Shown: positions 34,041 through 42,149 of the stretch, one piece after another | How the letters are laid out: each line of letters opens with the position of its first letter | How positions within the stretch are numbered: the stretch's first letter is position 1 | From: Bacteroidota bacterium | GTDB taxonomy: Bacteria > Spirochaetota > Spirochaetia > JABMQR01 | Assembly (NCBI GenBank): GCA_013202335.1 | Contig: JABMQR010000307.1 | Location: 1 to 50,555 of the forward strand | Length of the DNA: 50,555 nt | Reading direction: 5' to 3' | Program-made: the position numbers and the translations under genes | Notes under the pieces: generated by a model | What the model saw: the letters and a program-made list of their open reading frames with translations, nothing else | What the model was told of the DNA's origin: nothing | Database searches by the model: none

Positions 34041-34371
34041 ATTTCCCATATTGTTTGTTCCATGTCTCTGTAATTTGTAAAAACTGCTCATCCCCATTCT
34101 CTCTTATAAATGATAAAGCTTCTTTATACTTTTTATATTTATAACCTTTCCTGGTTTGAAATTCCTGGATAATACTGCAATTTTCATACCGGGGACAGTC
34201 TGCACAGGATACAAAATCATTATTTATGCAGCATACTTTTATTTTGCATTTCGCCTTTGCTATATCTCTTTTCTTATCTGCATACCCGACTTTGCAGCCT
34301 TTACACATCTTTATTAGTTCTTTACAGGTTCCGCAGTAGGCACCGCAGCATCCGATCAGTTCCTTACTCAT
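34030..34371 (-). CDS. DUF3795 cysteine-rich protein
   Basis: A 113-residue protein with the DUF3795 cysteine pattern: CCGAYCGTCKEL, MCKGCKVGY, CKIKVCC and CADCPRYENC, likely binding zinc or an iron-sulfur cluster. It overlaps the upstream GNAT gene as ATGA and the downstream one by 11 bases. Function of the family is unknown. Confidence 0.88.
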   Translation of the reverse strand: MSKELIGCCGAYCGTCKELIKMCKGCKVGYADKKRDIAKAKCKIKVCCINNDFVSCADCPRYENCSIIQEFQTRKGYKYKKYKEALSFIRENGDEQFLQITETWNKQYGKYER

Positions 34372-34898
34372 AACTTGTTATCTTCCTTACAAATACAGTA
34401 AAGCACCTCTTTAACGGTATTTCCCATTACTACTTTGGTGAAATCTTTACAATATTTCATCCCATTTTTCTGGGCAACCCGGATTGATGGGATATTATCA
34501 TGCTTTGTATAGGTATAAAGTGTCTCCATATGCAAAACTGAAAAAGCATAATCAATACAAGCTTTGGCCGCTTCGGAAGCATACCCCTTGTTACAGTGCT
34601 GTTTCTGAATATGATAACCCAGTTCCGGCAGATTCTCTCCATCGATCTCCTGCAGGGTGATTCCGCAATCCCCTATAAAAGTCATTTCCGGTTTTAACAG
34701 CACTGCCCAGAGACCATGGTTACACTTTTGATAGTTATTGAGATTCCATTCAATCCAATCGATAACTTTCTGTCTGGTAAACGGTTTTGGGTAATATTTC
34801 ATTGAGAAATTATCACATAAGACCTTTGCCATTTCATCAACATCAGTTGGTTCCAATTCACGGAGGATCAGCCTGTTCGTCTCAATGACCTTTCTCAT
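34368..34898 (-). CDS. GNAT-family acetyltransferase, RimJ/RimL type
   Basis: A 176-residue protein. VIETNRLILRELEPTDVDEM is the standard start of the RimJ/RimL branch, TFIGDCGITLQEIDGENLPELGYHIQKQHCNKGYASEAAKACIDYAF includes the acetyl-CoA loop (N-K-G-Y-A), and NIPSIRVAQKNGMKYCKDF the end motif. It might modify a protein terminus, an antibiotic or an amino acid. It leads the three-gene overlapping operon. Confidence 0.9.
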   Translation of the reverse strand: MRKVIETNRLILRELEPTDVDEMAKVLCDNFSMKYYPKPFTRQKVIDWIEWNLNNYQKCNHGLWAVLLKPEMTFIGDCGITLQEIDGENLPELGYHIQKQHCNKGYASEAAKACIDYAFSVLHMETLYTYTKHDNIPSIRVAQKNGMKYCKDFTKVVMGNTVKEVLYCICKEDNKL

Positions 34899-34982
34899 AA
34901 CTATCTTTGTTCCATGTATCTATAATAATTTTCTGTTAGTTAGTATCCCACCAGTTACAGCATTTCTGAGAAAACTTTATTA

Positions 34983-35011
34983 TTGACAGGGAGTATAACT
35001 CATCTTACTAT
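34983..35011 (+). promoter_or_regulatory. Sigma-70-type promoter of the aldo/keto reductase gene
   Basis: TTGACA (34983-34988) and TACTAT (35006-35011) are exactly 17 bases apart and end 44 bases before the ATG. This is the best promoter match that I see in the window. Confidence 0.6.
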
Positions 35012-35055
35012 TTTACTTATCAATGTATAATTTAAAATATTAAATTGGAGATACA

Positions 35056-36177
35056 ATGAATTACCGGAAGTTAGGAAAAACAGGACTGGATGTTAGTGAG
35101 ATCAGCCTGGGAACAGAATACTTACTTGATATTCCAAAAGAAGATGCAATTAATGTGATCCATTATGCCCTGGATCAGGGAATCAATTATTTTGATCTGT
35201 TTTATGCTCAACCAGTATTCAGAGATACCATGGGTACTGCATTTAAAGGTAAAAGAGACAACGCACTATTAGCAGCACATCTTGGCGCATCCCATATTGA
35301 TGGTCAGTATGAACGTACCCGTTCTCTTGAAGAGAGTGAGATGTATTTCCATGATTTTCTTAAACGTTATAAGACTGATTATGTGGATGTTCTCTATCTT
35401 CACAACAGTGACGGCCAGGAAGATTACGATGAAGTTATGAAACCCGGCGGCTTATATGAAATGGCTATGAAATTAAAAGCTGTGGGGAAAGCACGATTCA
35501 TTGGATTTAGCGGACATACGGTCAGCACCTCTTCTCTGGCAGTACATCATGACGATATTGATGTATTGATGTTTCCCATCAATCTTGCCAGCAATGCTGT
35601 TCCGGGAAAAAAGGAGCTCCTCGCAGCCTGTGTGGATCAGAATGTAGGTGTTGTGGTTATGAAACCCTATGCCGGAGGTAAACTGCTTCAAAGCAGTCAT
35701 ACCATTGAAATGGACAACTTGCTCTCTGCCGGAGGTGACTTCAAACTGGAAAAAACAAATCCAGAACCAATAACCGCAGCACAGTGTCTCTCCTATGTAC
35801 TCTCTCAGACTGGTGTGAGCTGTATAGTTCCCGGATGTGCCAGTATTGAGCATATACGTGATGCCCTCTCGTATTACTCAATACCAGAAGCAGAGAAAGA
35901 CTATTCCAGGCATATAGCCGGATTTCAACAATTTACAGAGGGTGAGTGTGTATACTGTAACCACTGCCTGCCCTGCCCGGTTGAAATAGATATTGGTCAG
36001 AGTATTCGGTTGCTGGATTCGGCAGTCCGGGGTGTTACTGCTGATTTACAGCTGGCATATAATTCCATGAAAGTTCCTGCAGGAGACTGCATACATTGCG
36101 GAGATTGTGAAGACCGCTGCCCCTTCTCTGTTCATACCATGGATAAACTGGAACAGGCTGCTGCAATGTATGAATAA
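35056..36177 (+). CDS. Aldo/keto reductase with C-terminal [4Fe-4S] domain
   Basis: A 373-residue protein. The N-terminal TIM barrel has MNYRKLGKTGLDVSEISLGT, YFDLFYAQPVFRDTMG (the Tyr region is altered), DYVDVLYLHNSD with the family HN/HS motif and ARFIGFSGHTVS. The C-terminal part carries CVYCNHCLPCPVEIDIG and CIHCGDCEDRCPFSVHTMDK, ligands for iron-sulfur clusters. This branch is common in anaerobes and probably takes electrons from ferredoxin-like partners. TTGGAG precedes the ATG, with a good promoter upstream. The frame stays open after the stop, running into a remnant described next. Confidence 0.92.
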   Translation: MNYRKLGKTGLDVSEISLGTEYLLDIPKEDAINVIHYALDQGINYFDLFYAQPVFRDTMGTAFKGKRDNALLAAHLGASHIDGQYERTRSLEESEMYFHDFLKRYKTDYVDVLYLHNSDGQEDYDEVMKPGGLYEMAMKLKAVGKARFIGFSGHTVSTSSLAVHHDDIDVLMFPINLASNAVPGKKELLAACVDQNVGVVVMKPYAGGKLLQSSHTIEMDNLLSAGGDFKLEKTNPEPITAAQCLSYVLSQTGVSCIVPGCASIEHIRDALSYYSIPEAEKDYSRHIAGFQQFTEGECVYCNHCLPCPVEIDIGQSIRLLDSAVRGVTADLQLAYNSMKVPAGDCIHCGDCEDRCPFSVHTMDKLEQAAAMYE

Positions 36178-36402
36178 AAGTGCTATAATCCCACCGGCTT
36201 CAGGTCACTACTGCATCTCGCCCGTGAAGAGGGGGTTGTTGGTGTCTCAGGCAAAAAAGTTCGTTTTGAAGCAGTGCTGCCGGAACTGAGACAGCTGCAC
36301 AAACACTATCATAAAGCAGCTATGGAAGATGCCTCTATTGTCTATAATTCTGAAGAACTGCATATTGATGATGTTCTTGGGATTCTGGAAAATAGTTTCT
36401 GA
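36178..36402 (+). pseudogene. C-terminal gene remnant in frame behind the aldo/keto reductase
   Basis: After the TAA at 36175 the same frame is open to a TGA at 36402 and reads CYNPTGFRSLLHLAREEGVV and KVRFEAVLPELRQLHKHYHK to LHIDDVLGILENSF. The composition is protein-like, but there is no start codon or ribosome site, and the 24-base repeat lies at its beginning. It looks like the tail of a lost gene cut off at the repeat. I do not recognise the family. Confidence 0.5.
36186..36209 (+). repeat. REP-like repeat, direct copy A
   Basis: A 24-base sequence with core CCCACCGGCTTCAGGTCACT (36190-36209) identical to 40941-40964 and inverted relative to 40804-40823 with one mismatch. It contains an imperfect ACCGG...CAGGT stem and is much richer in G+C than its surroundings. 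Confidence 0.75.
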
Positions 36403-36427
36403 AAAAAGCTTACTATGTAAACTCCGA

Positions 36428-36778
36428 TTATTCAGGAATTAACGGCATGAATAAACGTAGGGCCAATACTACGATAATTATCATTCCGAAAGAGATCATT
36501 GTTGCAAACTTAATTTTTTTCGACTCCAGTAAAAACATCTTCACATAGGCAATGATCACTGCTGTAACAGCAACAATGGGAGTCTCAATTAAATTCGAGA
36601 GGCTTTGCGGGCCAATCCCCAGACTGGCAATCAGGATCCAAAAAGAAACTCCAACTAAACCTGCACCAAGTATTGCCGGGTTTTGCGGAAATTTTTTTCG
36701 TGCAGCATACCAACCAGGAAGTATGAGAATAATACTCATTAATACTAAAATTATAAATGCAATTATAATAATGCTCAT
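36428..36778 (-). CDS. Small membrane protein of unknown function
   Basis: A 116-residue protein with four hydrophobic segments (MSIIIIAFIILVLMSIILIL, ILGAGLVGVSFWILIASLGI, TPIVAVTAVIIAYVKMFLL, ATMISFGMIIIVVLALRLF). AGGA lies at a fair distance before the ATG. I do not recognise the family. It lies between a gene remnant and a methyltransferase gene on the same strand as the latter. Confidence 0.6.
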   Translation of the reverse strand: MSIIIIAFIILVLMSIILILPGWYAARKKFPQNPAILGAGLVGVSFWILIASLGIGPQSLSNLIETPIVAVTAVIIAYVKMFLLESKKIKFATMISFGMIIIVVLALRLFMPLIPE

Positions 36779-36868
36779 ACATAATTCCTAATTTTGGTAA
36801 TTCCAAATCTTTAATTTGGATCAGGCTGCACTCTTTTCCCTGTTAAACACCACGCTTCATACCACCAG

Positions 36869-37585
36869 TTATTTCTTACCAATACAAAGATATAACGGTG
36901 GAGGAGCAAAGCCGTGAATTTTAAGATTTTCCAATAATTCTTCTTTTCTCTTTAAAACTTCATCTGGAATATCCGATCCATACACCCTGGGAATTTTTCC
37001 TTCAGTCTGAGTTTGCAGGGTTTCTGTCACCTCAGGACTCATATTGCGAATTTCATCATTTTTCTCCAGATTTTCATACACTATCGAAAAACCTGCCGAT
37101 GTAATGATTTCCTTAACCTCTTTAAGAGTAAAGACATCCTGATGATACTCTCCATTATCACGATCCATTTTCCCGTGAAGATGATGAAATTCTTTATGAT
37201 TAAGCTGGCTACGTGTTAACCCATCACTAATCATCTCATAAATTATTAGTAACCCGCCTTCTGAAAGGTTCGTATACATTTCACTCATGACAGAATTAAT
37301 GTTATCAATATGATGCAGAGCCAATGATAGGCTGAGACAATCTATGGGTTCAGTATTTTCTTCCCAGTTATAATTGTTAATATCACACGCTATGAATTGA
37401 GCATCGATATCACCGATACTTTCATAAAAATCCTGCATGAATTTTTCGGTTATATCTATACCTGTCACATTCGCAACTGCTTTACAGGATTCCAGAATCA
37501 CCGAGGTAAACCATCCCTTACCGCAGGCAATATCGTAGTAATTTGCAAATTCAAAATTTTCCAAATAGTCTATTTTTTCAATCAT
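36869..37585 (-). CDS. Class I SAM-dependent methyltransferase
   Basis: About 238 residues. YYDIACGKGWFTSVILES near residue 18 is the SAM loop (D-x-A-C-G-x-G), VTGIDITEKFMQDFYE carries the acidic residue, IDCLSLSLALHHIDNINSVM is motif IV of UbiE-like enzymes and LSEGGLLIIYEMI the next strand. The tail APPPLYLCIGKK is typical. A TTG six bases before the ATG at 37585 is also possible, and neither has a good ribosome site. The N-terminus is short for the family. Confidence 0.82.
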   Translation of the reverse strand: MIEKIDYLENFEFANYYDIACGKGWFTSVILESCKAVANVTGIDITEKFMQDFYESIGDIDAQFIACDINNYNWEENTEPIDCLSLSLALHHIDNINSVMSEMYTNLSEGGLLIIYEMISDGLTRSQLNHKEFHHLHGKMDRDNGEYHQDVFTLKEVKEIITSAGFSIVYENLEKNDEIRNMSPEVTETLQTQTEGKIPRVYGSDIPDEVLKRKEELLENLKIHGFAPPPLYLCIGKK

Positions 37586-37723
37586 TTGCAAATACTATCA
37601 TAAATTTTTCGAATCTGTAATAAATTCTTTCTGCTCTGCATGAGATGAGAAAATCTTTGTTTTTTATCCGGCTGCTTACCCATCCGACTATCGAGAAGGG
37701 GGAACCTCTTCTCAAGTATAACG

Positions 37724-37843
37724 CTACATCGACATCAATTCGTATACTCTTAAACTGGAAATTACTGGGCATTCCTGAGCAATCTTTTCCGCCTCTTCAA
37801 GGTTTTCAGCCTTTATTATCATATATCCTGTCGCCGGCCACAT
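37724..37843 (-). pseudogene. YCII-domain protein remnant
   Basis: A 39-codon frame reads MWPATGYMIIKAENLEEAEK, then IAQECPVISSLRVYELMSM, which is the C-terminal half of a YCII-related (DGPF-type) protein: GYMIIxAENLEEAxxIAxxCP. A stop occurs just upstream and the conserved N-terminal half is absent. It lies ten bases behind the carbamoyltransferase stop. Confidence 0.6.
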
Positions 37844-37852
37844 CTCTGATGG

Positions 37853-38680
37853 TCAATTTTTCAGGCAACATTCAATAATTGCTTTTTGCACATACACTAA
37901 ATTCTTTTTAAATTCATATCCCACAAAATTTTGACTAGTAAGAACTTCATCAGAAATATCAACATTTCTTCTAAAGGGCGGACATGGATTGACGATGACA
38001 TCTTTTCCAATTCCCTGGAGAATTTCTTTCGTTAGGGTATACGGATTATTCTCTTTAAATTCTTTTGGAAAGGGATCTGTAAGAATTATATCCGAATTCT
38101 TTATTTCACTGATTTGGTCTGATGTTTTAATAGATCTGTTTTGTGCCAGATAGTGTTTGTGAAATATCTGTTTTAAATCCAACGAATAGATCTTAGCTAT
38201 ATTGATCCAGGAGTTTAGGATGTTTCCTGCAGGACCAATAAAAGTATAGGTTAAATCAGTAATACTACCCAGCATTTCTCGTAATCCAAAATAGTCAGAT
38301 ACTATTTCACAGGGATGATTTTCTCTGGTCATGGCATTAATAATCGGAAAAGTTGCATATTTTTGCATTTCTTCTATTTTTGTTATATCAGGATACCGGA
38401 TTATCATGAGATCTACCCAATTATTCAGGTAGAGAATCACATCCTGCAAAGCCTCACTTTTCTCAAGAATATCAAGATCAAAGCGGTAAATCCTGCCCGA
38501 TAAATCATTGACGGCAGTTTCAAAAGTAAGTCTTGTTCGCAAGCTGCTTTGCGGGAATATGGTTATTACACTCTTGTTTTTTAGAATTTCAGACTTTTTT
38601 CCATTTTTATATTCCGCTGCATGCACATAAATTTCTTCAATTTCATCCCTCTGTAATTCAGAAATTTTTAGTAAGTCCAT
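37853..38680 (-). CDS. Divergent aspartate/ornithine carbamoyltransferase-family protein
   Basis: A 275-residue protein, shorter than the usual 300-330. The carbamoyl-phosphate loop is SSLRTRLTFETAV (canonical STRTR/SMRTR), HPCEIVSDYFGLREM is the HPxQ-type motif with Glu for Gln, TYTFIGPAGNILNSWINIA starts the second domain, and VNPCPPFRRNVDIS occupies the HCLPR/HPLPR position with Asn for His. The fold is kept but the amino-substrate site is altered, so the acceptor may be neither ornithine nor aspartate. GAGGAA precedes the ATG. It starts 11 bases after the Imm5-type gene ends. Confidence 0.78.
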   Translation of the reverse strand: MDLLKISELQRDEIEEIYVHAAEYKNGKKSEILKNKSVITIFPQSSLRTRLTFETAVNDLSGRIYRFDLDILEKSEALQDVILYLNNWVDLMIIRYPDITKIEEMQKYATFPIINAMTRENHPCEIVSDYFGLREMLGSITDLTYTFIGPAGNILNSWINIAKIYSLDLKQIFHKHYLAQNRSIKTSDQISEIKNSDIILTDPFPKEFKENNPYTLTKEILQGIGKDVIVNPCPPFRRNVDISDEVLTSQNFVGYEFKKNLVYVQKAIIECCLKN

Positions 38681-38691
38681 TTAATAGTTCC

Positions 38692-39165
38692 TCATATATG
38701 TAATTTTAAATTATTTCCCAATTCGAGTAAATGTTGATACTGCCAACTACGCTCCCTATCAGTAGCGGTAATAGTTTTGGCAGCATTATTATTTTCAAGC
38801 GTAAATGTGGCGGCTTTTGCAGCATACGTTGCGGCATGAACAGCATGTCCGACAGCATGAGCAGCAGATGCTGCCTGTCCGGCGGAACGGGCAGAGGCGC
38901 ATGCTGCAGCATTTTTTGCCTCCCGAGCAGCTGCGTGAGCAGCAAATGCAGCGCCCCTGGCTTCCCCTGTTGTTCTTTCACCACGCAGCCATGCACGTCC
39001 AGCTTCAACCGCTTCCCGAGGGCGGTTGTCTCCCGGGTAGACTTCCTCAAAATATGGGAGTACATGCTCAGCACAGTCAGCTGCCCAGAGCACTAAAGTT
39101 TCATGATCCTGTTTTTTTTGGAGTTCTGAGATCAATTTACTTATAATTGAGTCAACAAATTTCAA
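38692..39165 (-). CDS. Imm5-type putative immunity protein
   Basis: A 157-residue Ala-rich helical protein. LWAADCAEHVLPYFEEVYPG then DNRPREAVEAGRAWLRGE, and later EARGAAFAAHAAAREAKNAA, AAHAVGHAVHAATYAAKAA, reproduce the Imm5 family pattern (WA.DCA..VL..FE, D.RPR.A, AA.AAH.AARE, AH...HA..AA.YA.KA). Imm5 proteins are predicted antidotes of polymorphic toxins. The start is TTG at 39165 with GGGG four bases upstream; no ATG is available. No toxin gene is adjacent, so it is an orphan. The Ala/Gly-rich DNA is richer in G+C than its neighbours. Confidence 0.75.
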   Translation of the reverse strand: MKFVDSIISKLISELQKKQDHETLVLWAADCAEHVLPYFEEVYPGDNRPREAVEAGRAWLRGERTTGEARGAAFAAHAAAREAKNAAACASARSAGQAASAAHAVGHAVHAATYAAKAATFTLENNNAAKTITATDRERSWQYQHLLELGNNLKLHI

Positions 39166-39262
39166 TTTTCCCCTATCACCCTTCAGAAAGTTCTTTACTC
39201 TATACCTGATTCACGGAAATTTCAGAAAGAAATAAACAGGCTCTCTTTACTACAGCAACTCG

Positions 39263-39757
39263 TTAAACATCTGCCGCCTGCAGTGATACCTTTTTTGTAC
39301 CATGAGCCAGCCATTGCGTTCCAACCTCTTTAAACCCAAATTTATTGTGAAATATATGCGATGGTTTATTGGGAGGTATAATATTGTACTCACAAGTAAT
39401 GATTGGAATACTTTTTGATTGTGCATAATTGAAGACATCCTGATAGAGTGCAGTTCCAATTTTCAACCCGCTATATTCTGCAGCAACTACGATTCTGTCA
39501 ATGTAGAGAAATTTTGGAAATTGTGAAGAAAACCAATCATAGTTTTCATTTTGGTATAAACAGTTTTCTCTCATAGCAAGTAAAAATGCCGCAACTCTAC
39601 CGTCAAATTCTACAACCCTGTGGTAGGAAGCCAGCTGATGGAGAATATGCAAACGATTCATATCCATCGGACTTGTGTACTGAACCTCAGAAGCATTGAG
39701 AGCAATGATACGTTTATAGTCGTCTATGTGCGCATTGCGAATCACCGTTTCCGTCAT
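39263..39757 (-). CDS. GNAT-family N-acetyltransferase
   Basis: A 164-residue GNAT. VIRNAHIDDYKRIIALNASE opens the fold, FLYIDRIVVAAEYSGLKIGTALYQDVFNYA carries the acetyl-CoA loop, IITCEYNIIPPNKPSHIFHNKFGFKEVGTQW is the C-terminal motif. The branch resembles predicted acetyltransferases near YkwB. AGAGG lies seven bases before the ATG. Substrate is unknown. Confidence 0.87.
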   Translation of the reverse strand: MTETVIRNAHIDDYKRIIALNASEVQYTSPMDMNRLHILHQLASYHRVVEFDGRVAAFLLAMRENCLYQNENYDWFSSQFPKFLYIDRIVVAAEYSGLKIGTALYQDVFNYAQSKSIPIITCEYNIIPPNKPSHIFHNKFGFKEVGTQWLAHGTKKVSLQAADV

Positions 39758-39788
39758 CTAAAAACCTCTTACAATAATCAATATTTTA

Positions 39789-40772
39789 CTAATGCTTAAG
39801 CGAAATAAATTTTCTTTCAGCACTGGAAGTAATTGCTGCTTCACAAAATCTTAACGCTTCAATTCCATCATCCAGAGAAACCATTGGTTTGACCTCTTTT
39901 TTTATCATTCCAATCAAAGTTTCAATTTGCGCAGCAAACAAGTCATCACGAATAAATGGTTCCAGTTCTTCCCTGAATCCTTTTTTGTCTTTTTGATAAA
40001 ATCGGAGGATACCATCATTTATATAAAATTCAACACTGCCTTTGTCACCGATGATTTCAAGAGTTCTTTTATCTGGATACCGGGCATAATCCATATGAAT
40101 AGAACCAATAGCTCCTGAACGGAATCTGGATGTAATTTCTACTATGTTAGGGCTGGGTAAATGATCAAACTCACCCAGGGTTGCGCTCATGGCAACGACC
40201 TCTTCAGCAGGTCCCAGCAGGTAGAGTAAAAAATCTATTTCATGTGTATAATCTCTTATTAACGCCCATTTCTCATGATCTCTAAATGCAGTTTTTGCAT
40301 GCAGAAGAGTTCCATACGTATACACTGAGGCATTTGCATACAAGATATTTCCTAAATCACCACTATCTATTAATTGTTTTACTTTATGTAATTGAGAACT
40401 GTAACGATTCATATACCCTATTTGAATCCTGTCCTCCGCATCGGGAAACTCTTTTAGGATTTCAACTTCAGCCACGGATAAACCCACAGGCTTTTCAATT
40501 AATACACACGCCCCTGCGGTCAGAGCCTGCTTTGCAAGGGGTACATGCAGCTCGGTCGGTACGCAAATAAAAACACCGTCCATACCCCGTTTAAGTGCCA
40601 GATTGTAATCTTCAAAGGCACCCTTTACAGAGAAATTTTCCTGACAATAATTTCTGTTTTCCTCTAATGTATCTGCAACATAAAGTTCAACATCTTTACG
40701 TACAGAGAGTAGTCTGGCATGTCGCTGTCCAATAGAACCACAGCCAACAACTAATATTTTGTATGCTTGCAT
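39789..40772 (-). CDS. Gfo/Idh/MocA-family oxidoreductase
   Basis: About 327 residues. MQAYKILVVGCGSIGQRHARLLS is the NAD(P) loop, VLIEKPVGLS the EKP catalytic motif, YMNRYSSQLHKVKQLIDSGD and LIRDYTHEIDFLLYLLGPAEEV the substrate domain with the active-site histidine. The ATG at 40772 directly precedes the Rossmann strand; an in-frame ATG at 40790 is the alternative, and neither has a close ribosome site. It is probably a sugar or amino-sugar dehydrogenase. It is not linked to the sugar operon at the left end. Confidence 0.88.
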   Translation of the reverse strand: MQAYKILVVGCGSIGQRHARLLSVRKDVELYVADTLEENRNYCQENFSVKGAFEDYNLALKRGMDGVFICVPTELHVPLAKQALTAGACVLIEKPVGLSVAEVEILKEFPDAEDRIQIGYMNRYSSQLHKVKQLIDSGDLGNILYANASVYTYGTLLHAKTAFRDHEKWALIRDYTHEIDFLLYLLGPAEEVVAMSATLGEFDHLPSPNIVEITSRFRSGAIGSIHMDYARYPDKRTLEIIGDKGSVEFYINDGILRFYQKDKKGFREELEPFIRDDLFAAQIETLIGMIKKEVKPMVSLDDGIEALRFCEAAITSSAERKFISLKH

Positions 40773-40803
40773 AGGAATATGTATCTCCATTTATTGCTTA
40801 TGA

Positions 40804-40964
40804 AGTGACCGGAAGCCGGTGGGTTTTCTGCATGACAAATCGATTTCAGTTAAGGATTAATTTGAACTAATAACTTTTTTCTGTTTTTGAGCTTAAATTA
40901 TTAGAATAATTCTTTTCTACCCATTGATTACCAGCTGTTCTAATCCCACCGGCTTCAGGTCACT
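40804..40964. repeat. REP-like doublet (inverted pair)
   Basis: AGTGACCGGAAGCCGGTGGG (40804-40823) and CCCACCGGCTTCAGGTCACT (40945-40964) are inverted copies with one mismatch, 121 bases apart. The first contains a perfect ACCGG-AAG-CCGGT stem. With copy A at 36186-36209 this gives three copies. The interval between the two arms is AT-rich and holds no gene. Confidence 0.75.
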
Positions 40965-41117
40965 TTGTATTGCTTAATGATGTATGAATTAACAACTCAT
41001 GTATATATACTTACTTTCAATACCCATCTTCGTCAAGTTTTTATGGCAACCAATTATATTTAATGTTACGCTGCTTGAAGGATCCCACTTATATAAATTC
41101 ACACTCGCTTGATTATT

Positions 41118-41184
41118 GAAACTGAGACAATTTCATAAATTGAACCCCAAAATAATGAGTTGGTCCAATTATAAGAAATTGTCT
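41118..41184. repeat. Dispersed repeat copy and inverted repeat upstream of the SDR gene
   Basis: GAAACTGAGACAATTT (41118-41133) is a copy of the repeat at 31755. AGACAATTTC (41125-41134) and GAAATTGTCT (41175-41184) are perfect ten-base inverted repeats with a 40-base spacer. The whole gap from 40773 to 41247 (475 bases) contains only repeats and presumably the SDR promoter. Confidence 0.55.
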
Positions 41185-41247
41185 TTTGAAATATTGTTAA
41201 TGAGTAGTATAGTTGGTAGCATGAAACAAATTTTCATGGGAGGTTCT

Positions 41248-42063
41248 ATGCAGTCCGAAGTGGAGAAATTATTTAGTCTGGAAAAAAAAGTTGCAATGAT
41301 TGTCGGCGGGGCACAGAATCTGGGCTGGGATATGGCGGAAATACTCGCTGCTGCGGGAGCTGACATTATTATTACCTCCAGAAATAAAGATAAAGCACAA
41401 AAAGCGGCATCTGCACTCGCAGAACGTTTCGATGTTTCCACTTTGGGGCTGGGACTAGATCAAACGTCATCTTCGGCAGTAGCGGAAGTATTCATAGAGG
41501 CCTTCAACTGGAAAGGAGTGTTGGATATTTTGATAAACAATGCAGGGGGTGGAGGTACTGCCGGGAGCACCCGCCTACTCTACCGCGAAGCACAAGATGT
41601 TGATAAAGTGTTAAAAACCAACCTGAATGGGATGCTTTACTGCAGTAAAGAAGCTGCTGTTATTATGAAAAAGCAGGGTCGTGGTAAAATAATTAACATA
41701 GCTTCGATGGCAGGGCTTATGGGACGTGACCGCAGACTCTACGATATATGCGGGATGGAAGGGCAATCGATAGATTATGCCGCCTCCAAGGCAGGAGTTA
41801 TCGGTGCTACCAAAGATTTAGCAGCATATCTCGGACCAATGGGAATAACGGTAAATTCAATATCACCCGGTGGATTTTCAGGCAATCCTAATCGGGTCTC
41901 TGAAAAGTTTAACGAAGAGTACAGCAAGAGAACTCCGTTGGGCCGGATGGGCAGGGATGGTACAGACATTAAAGGAATTATTCTTTTTCTGGCCGCTCCG
42001 GCATCAGATTATATCACCGGCGAAAATATTGTAATTGATGGCGGGTTTTCAATCTGGAACTAA
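41248..42063 (+). CDS. Short-chain dehydrogenase/reductase (SDR)
   Basis: A 271-residue classical SDR. VAMIVGGAQNLGWDMAEILA is the nucleotide loop, [12 protein letters not shown] the NAG motif, KIINIASMAGLMG carries Ser, SIDYAASKAGV the Tyr-x3-Lys pair, and YITGENIVIDGGFSIWN the end. It resembles gluconate 5-dehydrogenase/KduD-like sugar-acid dehydrogenases. GGGAGG lies four bases before the ATG at 41248; upstream in-frame ATGs (41155, 41221) have no ribosome site. It stands alone. Confidence 0.9.
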   Translation: MQSEVEKLFSLEKKVAMIVGGAQNLGWDMAEILAAAGADIIITSRNKDKAQKAASALAERFDVSTLGLGLDQTSSSAVAEVFIEAFNWKGVLDILINNAGGGGTAGSTRLLYREAQDVDKVLKTNLNGMLYCSKEAAVIMKKQGRGKIINIASMAGLMGRDRRLYDICGMEGQSIDYAASKAGVIGATKDLAAYLGPMGITVNSISPGGFSGNPNRVSEKFNEEYSKRTPLGRMGRDGTDIKGIILFLAAPASDYITGENIVIDGGFSIWN

Positions 42064-42149
42064 ACGAAAAGTATCCTAACAGCTTTCTTGAAATCAGCCA
42101 GACTAAGGGGATAATGTTATTATGCTTCATCCCCATTCTGGTTTGAAAT

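Noticed and set aside
38731..39096. Cysteine-rich plus-strand open frame opposite the Imm5-type gene
   Set aside because: It is the mirror of an Ala/GC-rich coding region; three open frames overlap here, and only the minus-strand one has family motifs and a ribosome site.
25614..42063. Chromosomal integron cassette array (many small same-strand accessory genes)
   Set aside because: Genes overlap or lie very close, and I see no attC-like pairs; a lone GTTAGGC at 12272-12280 has no partner, and no integrase is visible.
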